Notes under the pieces: model-generated
Database searches by the model: none
Seen by the model: only the letters and a program-made list of their open reading frames with translations
Told to the model about the DNA's origin: nothing
Program-made: the position numbers and the translations under genes
DNA from: an uncultured Mycoplasmatota bacterium
GTDB taxonomy: Bacteria > Bacillota_I > Bacilli_A > RF39 > UBA660
Assembly: GCA_946629885.1 (NCBI GenBank)
Contig: CAMOYI010000006.1
Location: forward strand, 1-44,363
DNA length: 44,363 nt
Direction: 5' to 3'
In this document: piece by piece, positions 9,459 to 18,992 of the stretch
How positions within the stretch are numbered: the stretch's first letter is position 1
How the letters are laid out: each line of letters begins with the position of its first letter

Positions 9459-12035
9459 ATGGGTAGAGATCATACTAGAGGACTAACTAAGGAAGAAGTA
9501 CTAAAAAGCCGCGAGAAATATGGTACTAATTGTATTACCAGTGATAATAAAAACAGTTTTTTCAAATTGCTAATCGAGTCACTCAGTGATCCGATAATAA
9601 AGATATTATTAATAGTATTAGCAGTTAAAACTGTTTTTTTATTTCAAAATTTTGATTGGTTTGAGACGCTTGGCATTGTTATTGCAATTACGATTGCATC
9701 ACTGATATCGACACTGAGTGAATATGGCAGTGAAAAAGCATTTGAAAGATTACAAGATGAGGCATCAAAAATTAATGCTCGTGTCTATAGAGATGGAACT
9801 TTAGAAACTGTAGATGTAAGTGATTTAGTTGTTGGCGACATAGTGGACGTCGTAACTGGGGATGTTATAAATGCAGATGGAGTCTTGATTAAAGGAAATC
9901 TAATTATAGATGAATCTAGTTTTACAGGAGAGACTAGGGACATAGCAAAGAAAGAAAATGATTCATTATTTAGGGGAAGCATCGTCATAAATGGATGTGG
10001 CCTTATGAGAGTAGAGAACGTGGGATTAAACACTAAATACGGAAAATTGGCATCTGAACTTTTGCAGAAAAATCCCGAGAGCCCACTTAGATTAAAACTT
10101 CGTGAACTTGCGAATACTATAAGTAAAATAGGCTATATTGGGGCGATTCTTACATTTTTTTCATACCTTTTTTCAGTCATATTTGTCGCGAACAGATTTG
10201 ATTTTTCGACTATAATTTCTATAATAAGTACTCCTAAAATAATTTTTGGTCACATTATTTATGCTCTTACTATTGCTGTAACTATAATTATAGTGAGCGT
10301 ACCAGAAGGATTACCTATGATGATTGCTCTCGTTCTTTCATCAAATATGAAAAGAATGGTTAAGAACAATGTATTAGTTAAAAGAATGGTAGGAATCGAA
10401 ACATCCGGTAGAATTGATGTGCTTTTTTCTGATAAAACTGGAACTATTACCGAAGGAAAAATGAAAGTTGCAGGTTTTATATTGGGTAGTGGCAAAGTAA
10501 TAAGTGATTTAGACGAATTACAAGATGGAACACTGAAAAAGTTAATAGTTGAAAACATGCTCATTAATAACGAAGTAAAGTTGGATAGTAGCAACAATAT
10601 AGTAAGTGGAAATAGTACAGATAGGGCATTACATGAATATATTAAAAATAATAACATTCTCTATAAATTACTAAATAGAACTCCTTTTAGTAGTTCAAAA
10701 AAGTATTCTAGTGTAAAGATAGACGATGGAACAGTACACACCCTCATCAAGGGCGCGCCAGACATTCTTCTAAAAAATGTAAAAGATTATATCACACAGG
10801 ATGGATTAAAGAAAAAAATAGATATGCATAGTATAAAGGAATCTATTGAAAAGTATTCTTCATTAGGATACAGATTAATTTTACTTGCAAATGCAATTAA
10901 TAATAATGATTATTCATATGTTGCGTCGATACTAATAAAGGATGAACTATCGCCATCCAGTAAAGAAGCGATTAAAATGATAAATAAAGCAGGCATACAG
11001 ATAATTATGATAACAGGAGATGCAAAAGATACAGGCCTTGCCATTGCAAAGGAATCTGGTATTTTTGTAACAGGCGATTTGGCATTAACAAGTAGTGACT
11101 TAGCTAATTTGACTGACGAAGAAATTATGCAAATGTTTACAAAAATAAAACTAGTTGCGCGGGCATTACCTAGCGATAAGAGTAGACTAGTAAAAATTGC
11201 TCAATCGATGGGGAAAATAGTAGGAATGACCGGAGATGGTGTAAACGATGCTCCAGCATTAAAGTGTGCCGATGTAGGATTCGCCATGGGAAGTGGAAGC
11301 GAAGTCAGTAAAGAAGCAGCAGATATAGTTATACTCGATAACAATCTTACATCTATTGCTAAAGCCATACTGTATGGAAGAACTATTTTTAAAAGTATTC
11401 GTAAGTTCATCATATTCCAGTTGACCATGAATCTTTGCGCACTTACACTAAGTATCATTGGACCTTTTTTAGGTATCAAAACGCCAGTCACGGTAATGCA
11501 GATGCTTTGGATAAACATGATCATGGATACACTTGCAGGACTTGCATTTTCTTTTGAAGCACCATTAAAAGAGTATATGAGTGATCCTCCAATTAAAAAA
11601 GATGAACCAATTATTAACAAGTACATGTATAATAACATTTTAGTATCTGGGCTTTTTACCTCAACACTACTTATCTGTTTTTTAAAAAGCAATTTTATAA
11701 GAGAAATCTTTCGATACGACATCAATGATAAATACGTTTTAACAGCATTCTTTGGTCTATTTGTCTTTTCTGGTGTGTTTAATTCTCTCAATGCCAGAAC
11801 GCACAGAATAAATATTTTTTCTCATCTATTGGACAATATACCTTTTATATTAATCACAATGTTGATTGTAGTAGTACAGATAATTTTGTTATATAGGGGT
11901 GGTTTAACATTTAGAACATTTGGTCTTACACTTAAAGAATTTTTAGTAATGTTATCTCTTTCATTACTCGTTATTCCAGTGGATATTATAAGAAAAATAA
12001 TTTTAAAGAAAACTAATAGTAGAAGAGGTGTTTAA
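9459..12035 (+). CDS. P-type cation-transporting ATPase (Ca2+-ATPase, PMCA/SERCA-like)
   Basis: Phosphorylation motif SDKTGTITEGKM, TGES-like SFTGETRD, VPEGLPMMIAL, MTGDGVNDAPALKCADVGFAMG. Confidence 0.92.
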   Translation: MGRDHTRGLTKEEVLKSREKYGTNCITSDNKNSFFKLLIESLSDPIIKILLIVLAVKTVFLFQNFDWFETLGIVIAITIASLISTLSEYGSEKAFERLQDEASKINARVYRDGTLETVDVSDLVVGDIVDVVTGDVINADGVLIKGNLIIDESSFTGETRDIAKKENDSLFRGSIVINGCGLMRVENVGLNTKYGKLASELLQKNPESPLRLKLRELANTISKIGYIGAILTFFSYLFSVIFVANRFDFSTIISIISTPKIIFGHIIYALTIAVTIIIVSVPEGLPMMIALVLSSNMKRMVKNNVLVKRMVGIETSGRIDVLFSDKTGTITEGKMKVAGFILGSGKVISDLDELQDGTLKKLIVENMLINNEVKLDSSNNIVSGNSTDRALHEYIKNNNILYKLLNRTPFSSSKKYSSVKIDDGTVHTLIKGAPDILLKNVKDYITQDGLKKKIDMHSIKESIEKYSSLGYRLILLANAINNNDYSYVASILIKDELSPSSKEAIKMINKAGIQIIMITGDAKDTGLAIAKESGIFVTGDLALTSSDLANLTDEEIMQMFTKIKLVARALPSDKSRLVKIAQSMGKIVGMTGDGVNDAPALKCADVGFAMGSGSEVSKEAADIVILDNNLTSIAKAILYGRTIFKSIRKFIIFQLTMNLCALTLSIIGPFLGIKTPVTVMQMLWINMIMDTLAGLAFSFEAPLKEYMSDPPIKKDEPIINKYMYNNILVSGLFTSTLLICFLKSNFIREIFRYDINDKYVLTAFFGLFVFSGVFNSLNARTHRINIFSHLLDNIPFILITMLIVVVQIILLYRGGLTFRTFGLTLKEFLVMLSLSLLVIPVDIIRKIILKKTNSRRGV

Positions 12036-12526
12036 AAGTATCCGTTTTTAACTTCTAGTGATTCATTTATAATAATAAATGCACTATTATCATATGTATC
12101 TATTAGACGCTTTAATTTTTTTAAGTTTTTCTTGTCGATTTCAACCAATATAAATTCTTTAGATTTATCTTTAACTATCGTACTTGCGCCATATCCACTT
12201 CTTTTTAGACATTGTCCCAAATTTACTGTTTTCTTAGTAAATATTAAGATAGTTAAATTTCCCTTTATTAAGTATTTATTTACAAGACCACCCATATAAG
12301 TTCCAACGGCGTATCCAAGTGCATAACTTACTACTACTAAAAAACTAATATTTCTCATCGTTATAGTTTCTCTTGCAACATAAAACCAAATTAGTAGTTC
12401 TATAAATGCAAGAAAACAAGCGATAAAGTTTTTCTGTTTTATCAGGTATACTGTTCTTATAGAACCTATACTGACATCTAAAATCCTAGCGAAAAAGACT
12501 TCTAAACACAATAATAACGTTTCCAT
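12032..12526 (-). CDS. UPF0316/DUF2179-type membrane protein
   Basis: N-terminal FFARILDVSIGSIRTVYLIKQKN and C-terminal DUF2179-like domain; convergent with the P-type ATPase gene. Confidence 0.75.
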   Translation of the reverse strand: METLLLCLEVFFARILDVSIGSIRTVYLIKQKNFIACFLAFIELLIWFYVARETITMRNISFLVVVSYALGYAVGTYMGGLVNKYLIKGNLTILIFTKKTVNLGQCLKRSGYGASTIVKDKSKEFILVEIDKKNLKKLKRLIDTYDNSAFIIINESLEVKNGYF

Positions 12527-12547
12527 ATTATTAGTATGTTAGATATT

Positions 12548-12582
12548 AAAAAAAATAAACAAAAGATCAGCCTCTTTTGTTT
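12548..12582 (-). terminator. Intrinsic terminator for the FemAB-like gene
   Basis: AAACAAAAGA/TCTTTTGTTT stem, T-run on minus strand (AAAAAAAATAAAC on plus). Confidence 0.65.
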
Positions 12583-13790
12583 AATTCTTGTGCAAGTTTA
12601 CCACTCGACAATAAATATTTATAAAGTTTATCTCTAAATACTAGGTCATATTCACCGATATATTCGAAGACCATTGGATTAAATCCCAATTTAAATCTAT
12701 TCAATCCTTTATAAGGGTTATTACCCTTAAAATCACCGGTAATGCCGTTTAAATCTAAGAATTCGAAGTCGTCTTTATATCGTTCTATTATTGCATTGTA
12801 TAAGAAATAGTTTGCATTTAATGTAGAAAGTTTCTTGTCATATCCACTTTCCACTATGTGTACTCTATTATTATATTTGATTACTAGTGCACCTGCGACT
12901 ACAGCATGATTGTCATTTCTCAATCCGTCAGTTGCAAAGATAATTTCATTTTTTAAAATACATAGTTTGCTATCGCTCGCACTCTTAGAATTGATATCTT
13001 CCTTTCTGTGACTTCTATGTAGTATCTCATTTAATAGTGCATTGCGATTCAACTCTTCGTCATATAGTTCTTGTCCCTTTTTTATAAACTGTTCATAATC
13101 TATTTTTACTAGCAGTAATTCTATTTTGTCTTTCCCAAAGATATTGTATAAATTCTTATAATAAGTAAATGGTTTATCTGTATCTAATATACTATGTAGG
13201 TTTGCTAAATCATCATCCGTACCAACTTCTAAATATAGTCCTTTTCTTCTTGAATTGTTTATCTTATTTCTATTTGCCTTTGAATATAATTTAAAATCTA
13301 CTTTTCTTAGGTCTATATACGCATTAAATCTTGGTTCAACTGCTTCAAAAAATAAATTGTCCTTAAGTTTCCTAAAACCATATTTAGGAAAATTCTGTTT
13401 CAACTTTAAATTAGCGTTTGGATAGTATTCGTATGTCTTATTGTTATATTCTGCAGTTACAATCTCAGGATTAACTTTTATAAAGACAACTCCTTTTTTT
13501 TCATAATAATTTTTTAGTTCGTTAGTAAACGTAGTCAACAAGTCTATATCGTAATAATTTATTAAAAACCCTTTAGGAGCATATCCATAATATGTATTAT
13601 GACCAATCTTCTTAATTCCAATCAATGAAGCTGCTTTAATGGTGCTACCATCGACAAGTCCAATATATTCATAACTATACCCGTTTTCTCCCATGAATCT
13701 GGCATATTCTACTGTTTGCATATAGTTTTTTAATGGATGATTATTTGCAAATGAAGTAAACTCTTCAATAGTTAATTCTTTTATACACAT
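12567..13790 (-). CDS. FemAB/MurM-family peptidoglycan aminoacyltransferase
   Basis: FTSFANNHPLKNYMQTVEYARFMG...GYAPKGFLINY...FIKVNPE...FNAYIDLR...NKINNSRRKGLYLEVG and C-terminal GNNPYKGLNRFKLGFNP typical of FemABX. Confidence 0.87.
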   Translation of the reverse strand: MCIKELTIEEFTSFANNHPLKNYMQTVEYARFMGENGYSYEYIGLVDGSTIKAASLIGIKKIGHNTYYGYAPKGFLINYYDIDLLTTFTNELKNYYEKKGVVFIKVNPEIVTAEYNNKTYEYYPNANLKLKQNFPKYGFRKLKDNLFFEAVEPRFNAYIDLRKVDFKLYSKANRNKINNSRRKGLYLEVGTDDDLANLHSILDTDKPFTYYKNLYNIFGKDKIELLLVKIDYEQFIKKGQELYDEELNRNALLNEILHRSHRKEDINSKSASDSKLCILKNEIIFATDGLRNDNHAVVAGALVIKYNNRVHIVESGYDKKLSTLNANYFLYNAIIERYKDDFEFLDLNGITGDFKGNNPYKGLNRFKLGFNPMVFEYIGEYDLVFRDKLYKYLLSSGKLAQELNKRG

Positions 13791-13845
13791 GATATAACTC
13801 CCTTCTTGAGTTATTCATTATAACACAATATATTGGAAATGTCAC

Positions 13846-13874
13846 TTGAAATATTTAATATAATCGTTTATAAT
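13846..13874 (+). promoter_or_regulatory. Sigma-A promoter for eno, TTGAAA-17-TATAAT
   Basis: -35 13846-13851, -10 13869-13874, spacer 17. Confidence 0.7.
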
Positions 13875-13901
13875 TTTATCTAGAATAAAAGGTGAGGCAA
13901 A

Positions 13902-15149
13902 ATGTTTAAGATAACAGGACTATGTGCACATGAGATACTAGATTCAAGAGGTAATCCAACAGTATACTGTGAAATGCGTGTGAACGAGGATATTTTTGTC
14001 TCTGCCAGTGTTCCAAGTGGTGCATCCACTGGCTCAAAAGAAGCCTTGGAATTGAGAGATGAAATACAAACTAGATTCGATGGTAAAGGCGTGAAAAGGG
14101 CAGTAACAAATGTCAATGAAATAATAAAACCTCGAATCTTAGGAGAAGATTTAGATCAAGAAAAAATTGATAAGATATTAATCGATTTAGATGGAACTCC
14201 AAATAAATCCAGATTGGGAGCAAACGCCATACTACCGGTGTCAATTTGTGTAATGAAAGCTCTTGCTAAAAGTTTAAAAATAGAACTATACGAATATTTG
14301 GGCAATGGTAATATATCTATGCCAATTGCAATGATAAACATATTAAATGGTGGCATGCATGCAAATAACGGAGTAGATATTCAGGAATTTATGATAGTGC
14401 CAGCTTTGAAAACTATTCATGAAAGAGTTCGTTGTGGAGCAGAAATATTCCATAAATTGCAATCTATACTTAAGAAAAAGGGACTTTCTACTGGCCTTGG
14501 AGATGAAGGAGGATACGCACCTAAACTAGTAAGTAATACGGAAGCTTTGGATTTATTAGTAGAAGCCATTACTAAAGCAGGATATGTACCAGGCAAAAAT
14601 GTTTTTATCGCTTTGGATGTCGCTGCAAATTCGCTGTATGACGAAAAAACTAACACATATAAACTAGATAATACTAAAATGAGTAAGGACGATCTATTGA
14701 ACTATTATAAATATATCGTAGGTAAGTATCCAATAATCAGTATTGAAGATCCTTTTCAAGAGGATGACTTGGATTCACTTCGTAAAATCACACAGGTATT
14801 AGGAACTAAACTCATGATAGTAGGAGATGACTATTTTGTTACGAACAAGAATCTTTTAGAAATAGCAGCTTACAAATCGTGTGGAAATGCAATACTACTA
14901 AAGCCTAACCAAATCGGAACTATAACAGAAATGATGGAAACTATCAACTTTGCTAAAGAAAAAGGGTATAGGACAATCATCAGTCATAGAAGTGCCGAGA
15001 CAACTGACGACTATATCGCAGATATGGCGGTTGGACTTAACATAGGTTTTATCAAGACTGGATCTATGGCAAGGGGAGAAAGAATTGCTAAATATAATAG
15101 ACTAATGCTTATTGAAGATAAATTGACTGGAAAGAGCGAGTTGGAGTAA
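13902..15149 (+). CDS. eno: Enolase
   Basis: ILDSRGNPT, VPSGASTGSKEALELRD, GDEGGYAP, SIEDPFQEDD, VGDDYFVTN, LLKPNQIGTITE, SHRSAETTDD, IKTGSMARGERIAKYNRL. Confidence 0.95.
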   Translation: MFKITGLCAHEILDSRGNPTVYCEMRVNEDIFVSASVPSGASTGSKEALELRDEIQTRFDGKGVKRAVTNVNEIIKPRILGEDLDQEKIDKILIDLDGTPNKSRLGANAILPVSICVMKALAKSLKIELYEYLGNGNISMPIAMINILNGGMHANNGVDIQEFMIVPALKTIHERVRCGAEIFHKLQSILKKKGLSTGLGDEGGYAPKLVSNTEALDLLVEAITKAGYVPGKNVFIALDVAANSLYDEKTNTYKLDNTKMSKDDLLNYYKYIVGKYPIISIEDPFQEDDLDSLRKITQVLGTKLMIVGDDYFVTNKNLLEIAAYKSCGNAILLKPNQIGTITEMMETINFAKEKGYRTIISHRSAETTDDYIADMAVGLNIGFIKTGSMARGERIAKYNRLMLIEDKLTGKSELE

Positions 15150-15151
15150 AA

Positions 15152-15652
15152 ATGCTAAGAATTATAAAGATAACTGGTATTTTTTTACTATCCGTATTTG
15201 TAATTCTATTAATTTTACACTTTTGGTATTTTTTTGAAACTGTAATGAGACTTAAGACTTATCCGGAATTTGCTTCATATAAAATGTATCTGATAAAAGA
15301 AAGACCAAATTTGACGGGAATTGAAAAAGGTGACCTTCTGATTATTAGGAATACTATAGAAGGCAAACCTGGAGATATTGTATTATATTTAAATAATAAC
15401 AGTAAATACGAGCTTGCAAGATTGATCTCTAAAAATAGTGTATCAGTAGAAATCAAAAAAGATAGCGATGAGGCTTCCACTACGATGAATAGTAGCGTAG
15501 TGATAGGTAAAGCAGTAAAAAAAGTGTCAAATTTTACAAATATTATAAAAATTTTTGGCAATAAACTAGTGGTAGTTGCATTTGGTTTAATAGGATTCAT
15601 TTTCGTCGTATTTGCCCAAGAAAGAATGTCTAGACCAAAACAAATAAATTAA
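15152..15652 (+). CDS. Signal peptidase I (S26/SipW)-like membrane protein, apparently lacking the catalytic Ser
   Basis: TM-(GIEKGDLLIIRN)-(GDIVLYLNN)-(ARLISKNS)-(VVIGKAVKKV)-TM layout of SipW-type peptidases; no SGSMxP motif. Confidence 0.55.
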   Translation: MLRIIKITGIFLLSVFVILLILHFWYFFETVMRLKTYPEFASYKMYLIKERPNLTGIEKGDLLIIRNTIEGKPGDIVLYLNNNSKYELARLISKNSVSVEIKKDSDEASTTMNSSVVIGKAVKKVSNFTNIIKIFGNKLVVVAFGLIGFIFVVFAQERMSRPKQIN

Positions 15653-15709
15653 AATGCTTGCATGCTTTTTACATGTATGTTAAAATTAATACCGAAATCA
15701 GGTGAAAAA

Positions 15710-15928
15710 ATGGAAATAGCATTGTTAATATTATCTATATTATTAATTGCTTTAGCATTATTACAAGGCAACAAGGCAAGTGATGCAGGGCAGATAATAA
15801 CTGGAGGAAACATAGAATTGTTCCAAGCTCAGAAGGAAAGAGGAGTAGAACTTTTTATTTCAAGACTAACTTTTGTTCTAGGCGGAGCTTTCATGATAAT
15901 AGCATTTTTAATTATGTTTACAGCATAA
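15710..15928 (+). CDS. secG: Preprotein translocase subunit SecG
   Basis: Two TM segments, LALLQGNKASDAGQIITGG, RGVELFISRLT; followed by rnr-smpB-ssrA, the classical order. Start corrected to ATG 15710 (RBS AGGTGA). Confidence 0.88.
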   Translation: MEIALLILSILLIALALLQGNKASDAGQIITGGNIELFQAQKERGVELFISRLTFVLGGAFMIIAFLIMFTA

Positions 15929-15950
15929 ACACACATAGGTGTGTTTTTTT
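15928..15950 (+). terminator. Intrinsic terminator after secG
   Basis: AACACAC-ATAG-GTGTGTT + T7. Confidence 0.7.
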
Positions 15951-15991
15951 ATTGTATTTTGTGCTAAAATACTCATGAAGGTAGATAACAT

Positions 15992-18112
15992 ATGAAAGAA
16001 AGAATATTAACTATTTTAAAAGGTGAACAGAATGCAATTACTACAGATGAATTGTGTTCAAGGCTAGATGCAAACGTGGAAGAAATACAGCGAGTACAAG
16101 AAATACTTAATGAAATGGTACAAAATTTCGAAGTTTATTATACTAATAAAGGTAAATATATATTATTCGAAAACTGTAAAGACATAGAAATCGGCGAAAT
16201 AGATGTCCATCCAAAAGGATTTGGATTTTTACTATTGCCTGGTGATGATGTACACATCGATAAAAACATGTTAAACGGTGCAATCGATGGCGATATCGTA
16301 ATAGTAGAAATAACTTCTAGAAAACCCAAACTAGAAGGTAGAGTCTTAAAAATTGCCAAGAGAAATTTAAATAATTTGGTAGGCGAGGTTAAATTTATTC
16401 ATGGAAAGCCATTCATGAAATTAGAGGATAGAAGATCACTTATTATAGAACTTGATTCTAAGACTACTAGAGACTGTGTGGATGGCACAATTATTACTGC
16501 AAGTATAATAAAGGAAGTCAGAAAAAACTATTATTTAGCTAGAGTAAAAGATATTGTTGGTCATAAAGATGATGCAGGTGTAGACATATTGACTATTGCG
16601 TATAAACACGAAATTTACCCAGATTTTAGTGAAAAAGCAATGAAAGAGACTGAATCAATACCAACCGAAGTGGGAGAAAGTGAACTCGTTGGACGAACAG
16701 ATTTAACAGATAAGGTAATATTTACTATAGATGGAGCAGATACAAAAGATATCGACGATGCGATAAGCTTAGAAGAGAAAAATGGAAATTATTTACTAGG
16801 AGTACACATCGCAGATGTAAGTTATTATGTAAAAGAAAACTCACAACTTAATTATGATGCAATGCATAGAGGAACGAGCTCTTATTTAGCAGATACAGTT
16901 ATACCGATGCTGCCACATAAGTTATCAAATGGAATATGTTCTTTAAATGAAGGTGTAATAAGATTGACTGAATCCTGTGTCATGGAAATAAATAAAGAGG
17001 GAAAAGTTATAGATTACGACATTTTTCCAAGCTATATAAAGTCTAGAAAGAAAATGACTTACGAACATGTCAACGACATATTAATGCGCGACATTGTCGA
17101 ACCTGGTTATGAAGAATTTGTCGATATTCTTAAAAAAATGAATGAATTGGCACATATTCTTCGCAAGAGAAAAGTTAAAAGAGGTTATATCGATTTTGGA
17201 ATAGACGAAGCTAAAATATATTGCGATGAAAACGGAAGAGCTAAAGAAATCAAAAGAATTATTAGAGAAGATGGAGAAAAACTAATCGAAGACTTCATGA
17301 TTATTGCAAACGAAACAGTAGCGTCACACATCTATAACATGGATTTGCCATTTGTGTATAGAGTACACGATATTCCGAGTAGAGAAAAAATAGATGACTT
17401 TATGAAATTTGTGTCAATCCTAGGATATAGTGTAAATGCCGATTTAAATAAGTTGACGCCTATCACTTTACAGAATATACTAAAGCAGTTGGAGGATAAG
17501 CCGGAGTATTTGGTATTATCTTCAAACTTATTAAGAAGTATGAAAAAAGCTAAATATCAGGTCGAAAACATTGGTCACTTTGGTCTCGGAAGTGAAACTT
17601 ACACTCACTTTACAAGTCCAATTAGAAGATATCCAGATTTGACAGTTCATAGACTGCTTCGAAAATATATATTCGATAAAGATATAATTTCTAGTACTAA
17701 AAACGATTTTACTGACAAACTAAGCGAAATCGCCGATATATCTAGTGATAGAGAATTAAAAGCCCAAGAAGCTGAAAGAGAAGTAGACGATATGAAGATG
17801 GCAGAATACATGGAAGGCCATATAGGAGAAGAATACGATGGTATTATCTCTGGACTAATGAATTTTGGCTTCTTTGTACAATTAGATAATCTTATAGAGG
17901 GATTAGTACATATAAGTACATTAAAGAAAGACTATTACAACTATAATCCAGATATCATGGCTATAGTAGGTGAATCACATAAAAAAATGTTTAGACTAGG
18001 AGATAAAGTAAGAGTAAAAGTGATAGATGCCTCTAAAGAAAATAAAACGATAGACTTTGAACTAGTCGAGGGGGATAAAAATGCAAATAATAAACAGGAA
18101 AGCAAGATTTAA
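15992..18112 (+). CDS. rnr: Ribonuclease R
   Basis: RNB motifs TIDGADTKDIDDAISLE, GVHIADVSYYV, YLADTVIPMLPHKLSNGICSLNEG, HFTSPIRRYPDLTVHR; C-terminal S1 domain. Confidence 0.95.
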   Translation: MKERILTILKGEQNAITTDELCSRLDANVEEIQRVQEILNEMVQNFEVYYTNKGKYILFENCKDIEIGEIDVHPKGFGFLLLPGDDVHIDKNMLNGAIDGDIVIVEITSRKPKLEGRVLKIAKRNLNNLVGEVKFIHGKPFMKLEDRRSLIIELDSKTTRDCVDGTIITASIIKEVRKNYYLARVKDIVGHKDDAGVDILTIAYKHEIYPDFSEKAMKETESIPTEVGESELVGRTDLTDKVIFTIDGADTKDIDDAISLEEKNGNYLLGVHIADVSYYVKENSQLNYDAMHRGTSSYLADTVIPMLPHKLSNGICSLNEGVIRLTESCVMEINKEGKVIDYDIFPSYIKSRKKMTYEHVNDILMRDIVEPGYEEFVDILKKMNELAHILRKRKVKRGYIDFGIDEAKIYCDENGRAKEIKRIIREDGEKLIEDFMIIANETVASHIYNMDLPFVYRVHDIPSREKIDDFMKFVSILGYSVNADLNKLTPITLQNILKQLEDKPEYLVLSSNLLRSMKKAKYQVENIGHFGLGSETYTHFTSPIRRYPDLTVHRLLRKYIFDKDIISSTKNDFTDKLSEIADISSDRELKAQEAEREVDDMKMAEYMEGHIGEEYDGIISGLMNFGFFVQLDNLIEGLVHISTLKKDYYNYNPDIMAIVGESHKKMFRLGDKVRVKVIDASKENKTIDFELVEGDKNANNKQESKI

Positions 18113-18503
18113 TTATTTCATCGATAGAGAAGTAGAAGCTGGAATTGTATTAACAGGTACAGAGATAAAATCTATAAGAAAAGGTAGTGCCAATTTTAAC
18201 GATGCCTATATAACTATTAAAAATGGCGAAGCTTATGTCATAAACATGTATATTGCCAAATACGAAGATGGAAATAGATTTAATCACGATGAGCGAAGAA
18301 CGAGAAAGTTATTATTACACAAAAGTGAAATAAAACATATCGGTAATGAACTTAAAAATACGGGTATTACATTAGTACCATTGAAATTATATTTTAAGGG
18401 TAACTACGCAAAAGTAACAATTGGAGTTGCTAGAGGTAAAAAGCTTTACGATAAAAGAGAAACTATAAAACAAAGAGACTTAGAACGAGAAACAAGAAGA
18501 TAA
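18081..18503 (+). CDS. smpB: SsrA-binding protein SmpB
   Basis: NRKARFNYFIDREVEAGIVLTGTEIKSIRKGSANFNDAYI; C-terminal GKKLYDKRETIKQRDLERE. Confidence 0.96.
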   Translation: MQIINRKARFNYFIDREVEAGIVLTGTEIKSIRKGSANFNDAYITIKNGEAYVINMYIAKYEDGNRFNHDERRTRKLLLHKSEIKHIGNELKNTGITLVPLKLYFKGNYAKVTIGVARGKKLYDKRETIKQRDLERETRR

Positions 18504-18510
18504 TGACTAC

Positions 18511-18539
18511 TTGCAGGTTTAAGAACAATATGGTATAAT
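18511..18539 (+). promoter_or_regulatory. ssrA promoter TTGCAG-17-TATAAT
   Basis: -35 18511-18516, extended TGG-TATAAT 18534-18539, about 14 nt upstream of mature tmRNA 5' end. Confidence 0.75.
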
Positions 18540-18552
18540 TTCAAGTACTTAC

Positions 18553-18919
18553 GGGGCCGTAATTTGGTTTCGACAGAGTATTGATTTGGTCTAACTGCAA
18601 GTAGAAGTTCATCTTCAACGAACAAAAATAAATTAAATGACAAAAATACAAGCGCATTTGGCGCTCCTGCACTAGCTTTTGCCTAAGATAGGTATTGGTG
18701 CATTCCATGTTGAGTTGACTTAGGGCTCGATATTGGGATTCATATTACTAAGTTATATCTGTATGCCAGTCTAAAGCATATAGAAGAATTTAATTAGACT
18801 TACTTGCTAGAGGGTTTTCGATACCTTAATCTTGTGAGGAAATTTTAATATCGAATAAACTTGTAGACGTTATTCTGAATGTACTTTGGACAGCGGTTCG
18901 AGTCCGCTCGGTTCCACCA
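18553..18919 (+). ncRNA. ssrA: Transfer-messenger RNA (tmRNA)
   Basis: 5' GGGGCCGTAATTTGGTTTCGAC pairs with 3' CGGTTCCACCA; T-arm AGCGG-TTCGAGT-CCGCT; tag ORF ending ...PALAFA-TAA at 18684-18686; directly downstream of smpB. Confidence 0.95.
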
Positions 18920-18930
18920 ATGTGATTGCA

Positions 18931-18950
18931 AGAGCAATTGCTCTTTTTTT
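18931..18950 (+). terminator. ssrA intrinsic terminator
   Basis: AGAGC-AATT-GCTCT followed by T-run. Confidence 0.75.
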
Positions 18951-18992
18951 ATTATAAGAGAAATGCTATAATACGACTCAAATGGTGATATT

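Noticed and set aside
18081-18112. rnr/smpB 32-nt overlap as a frameshift
   Set aside because: Both proteins look complete and such overlaps are ordinary for this conserved gene order.
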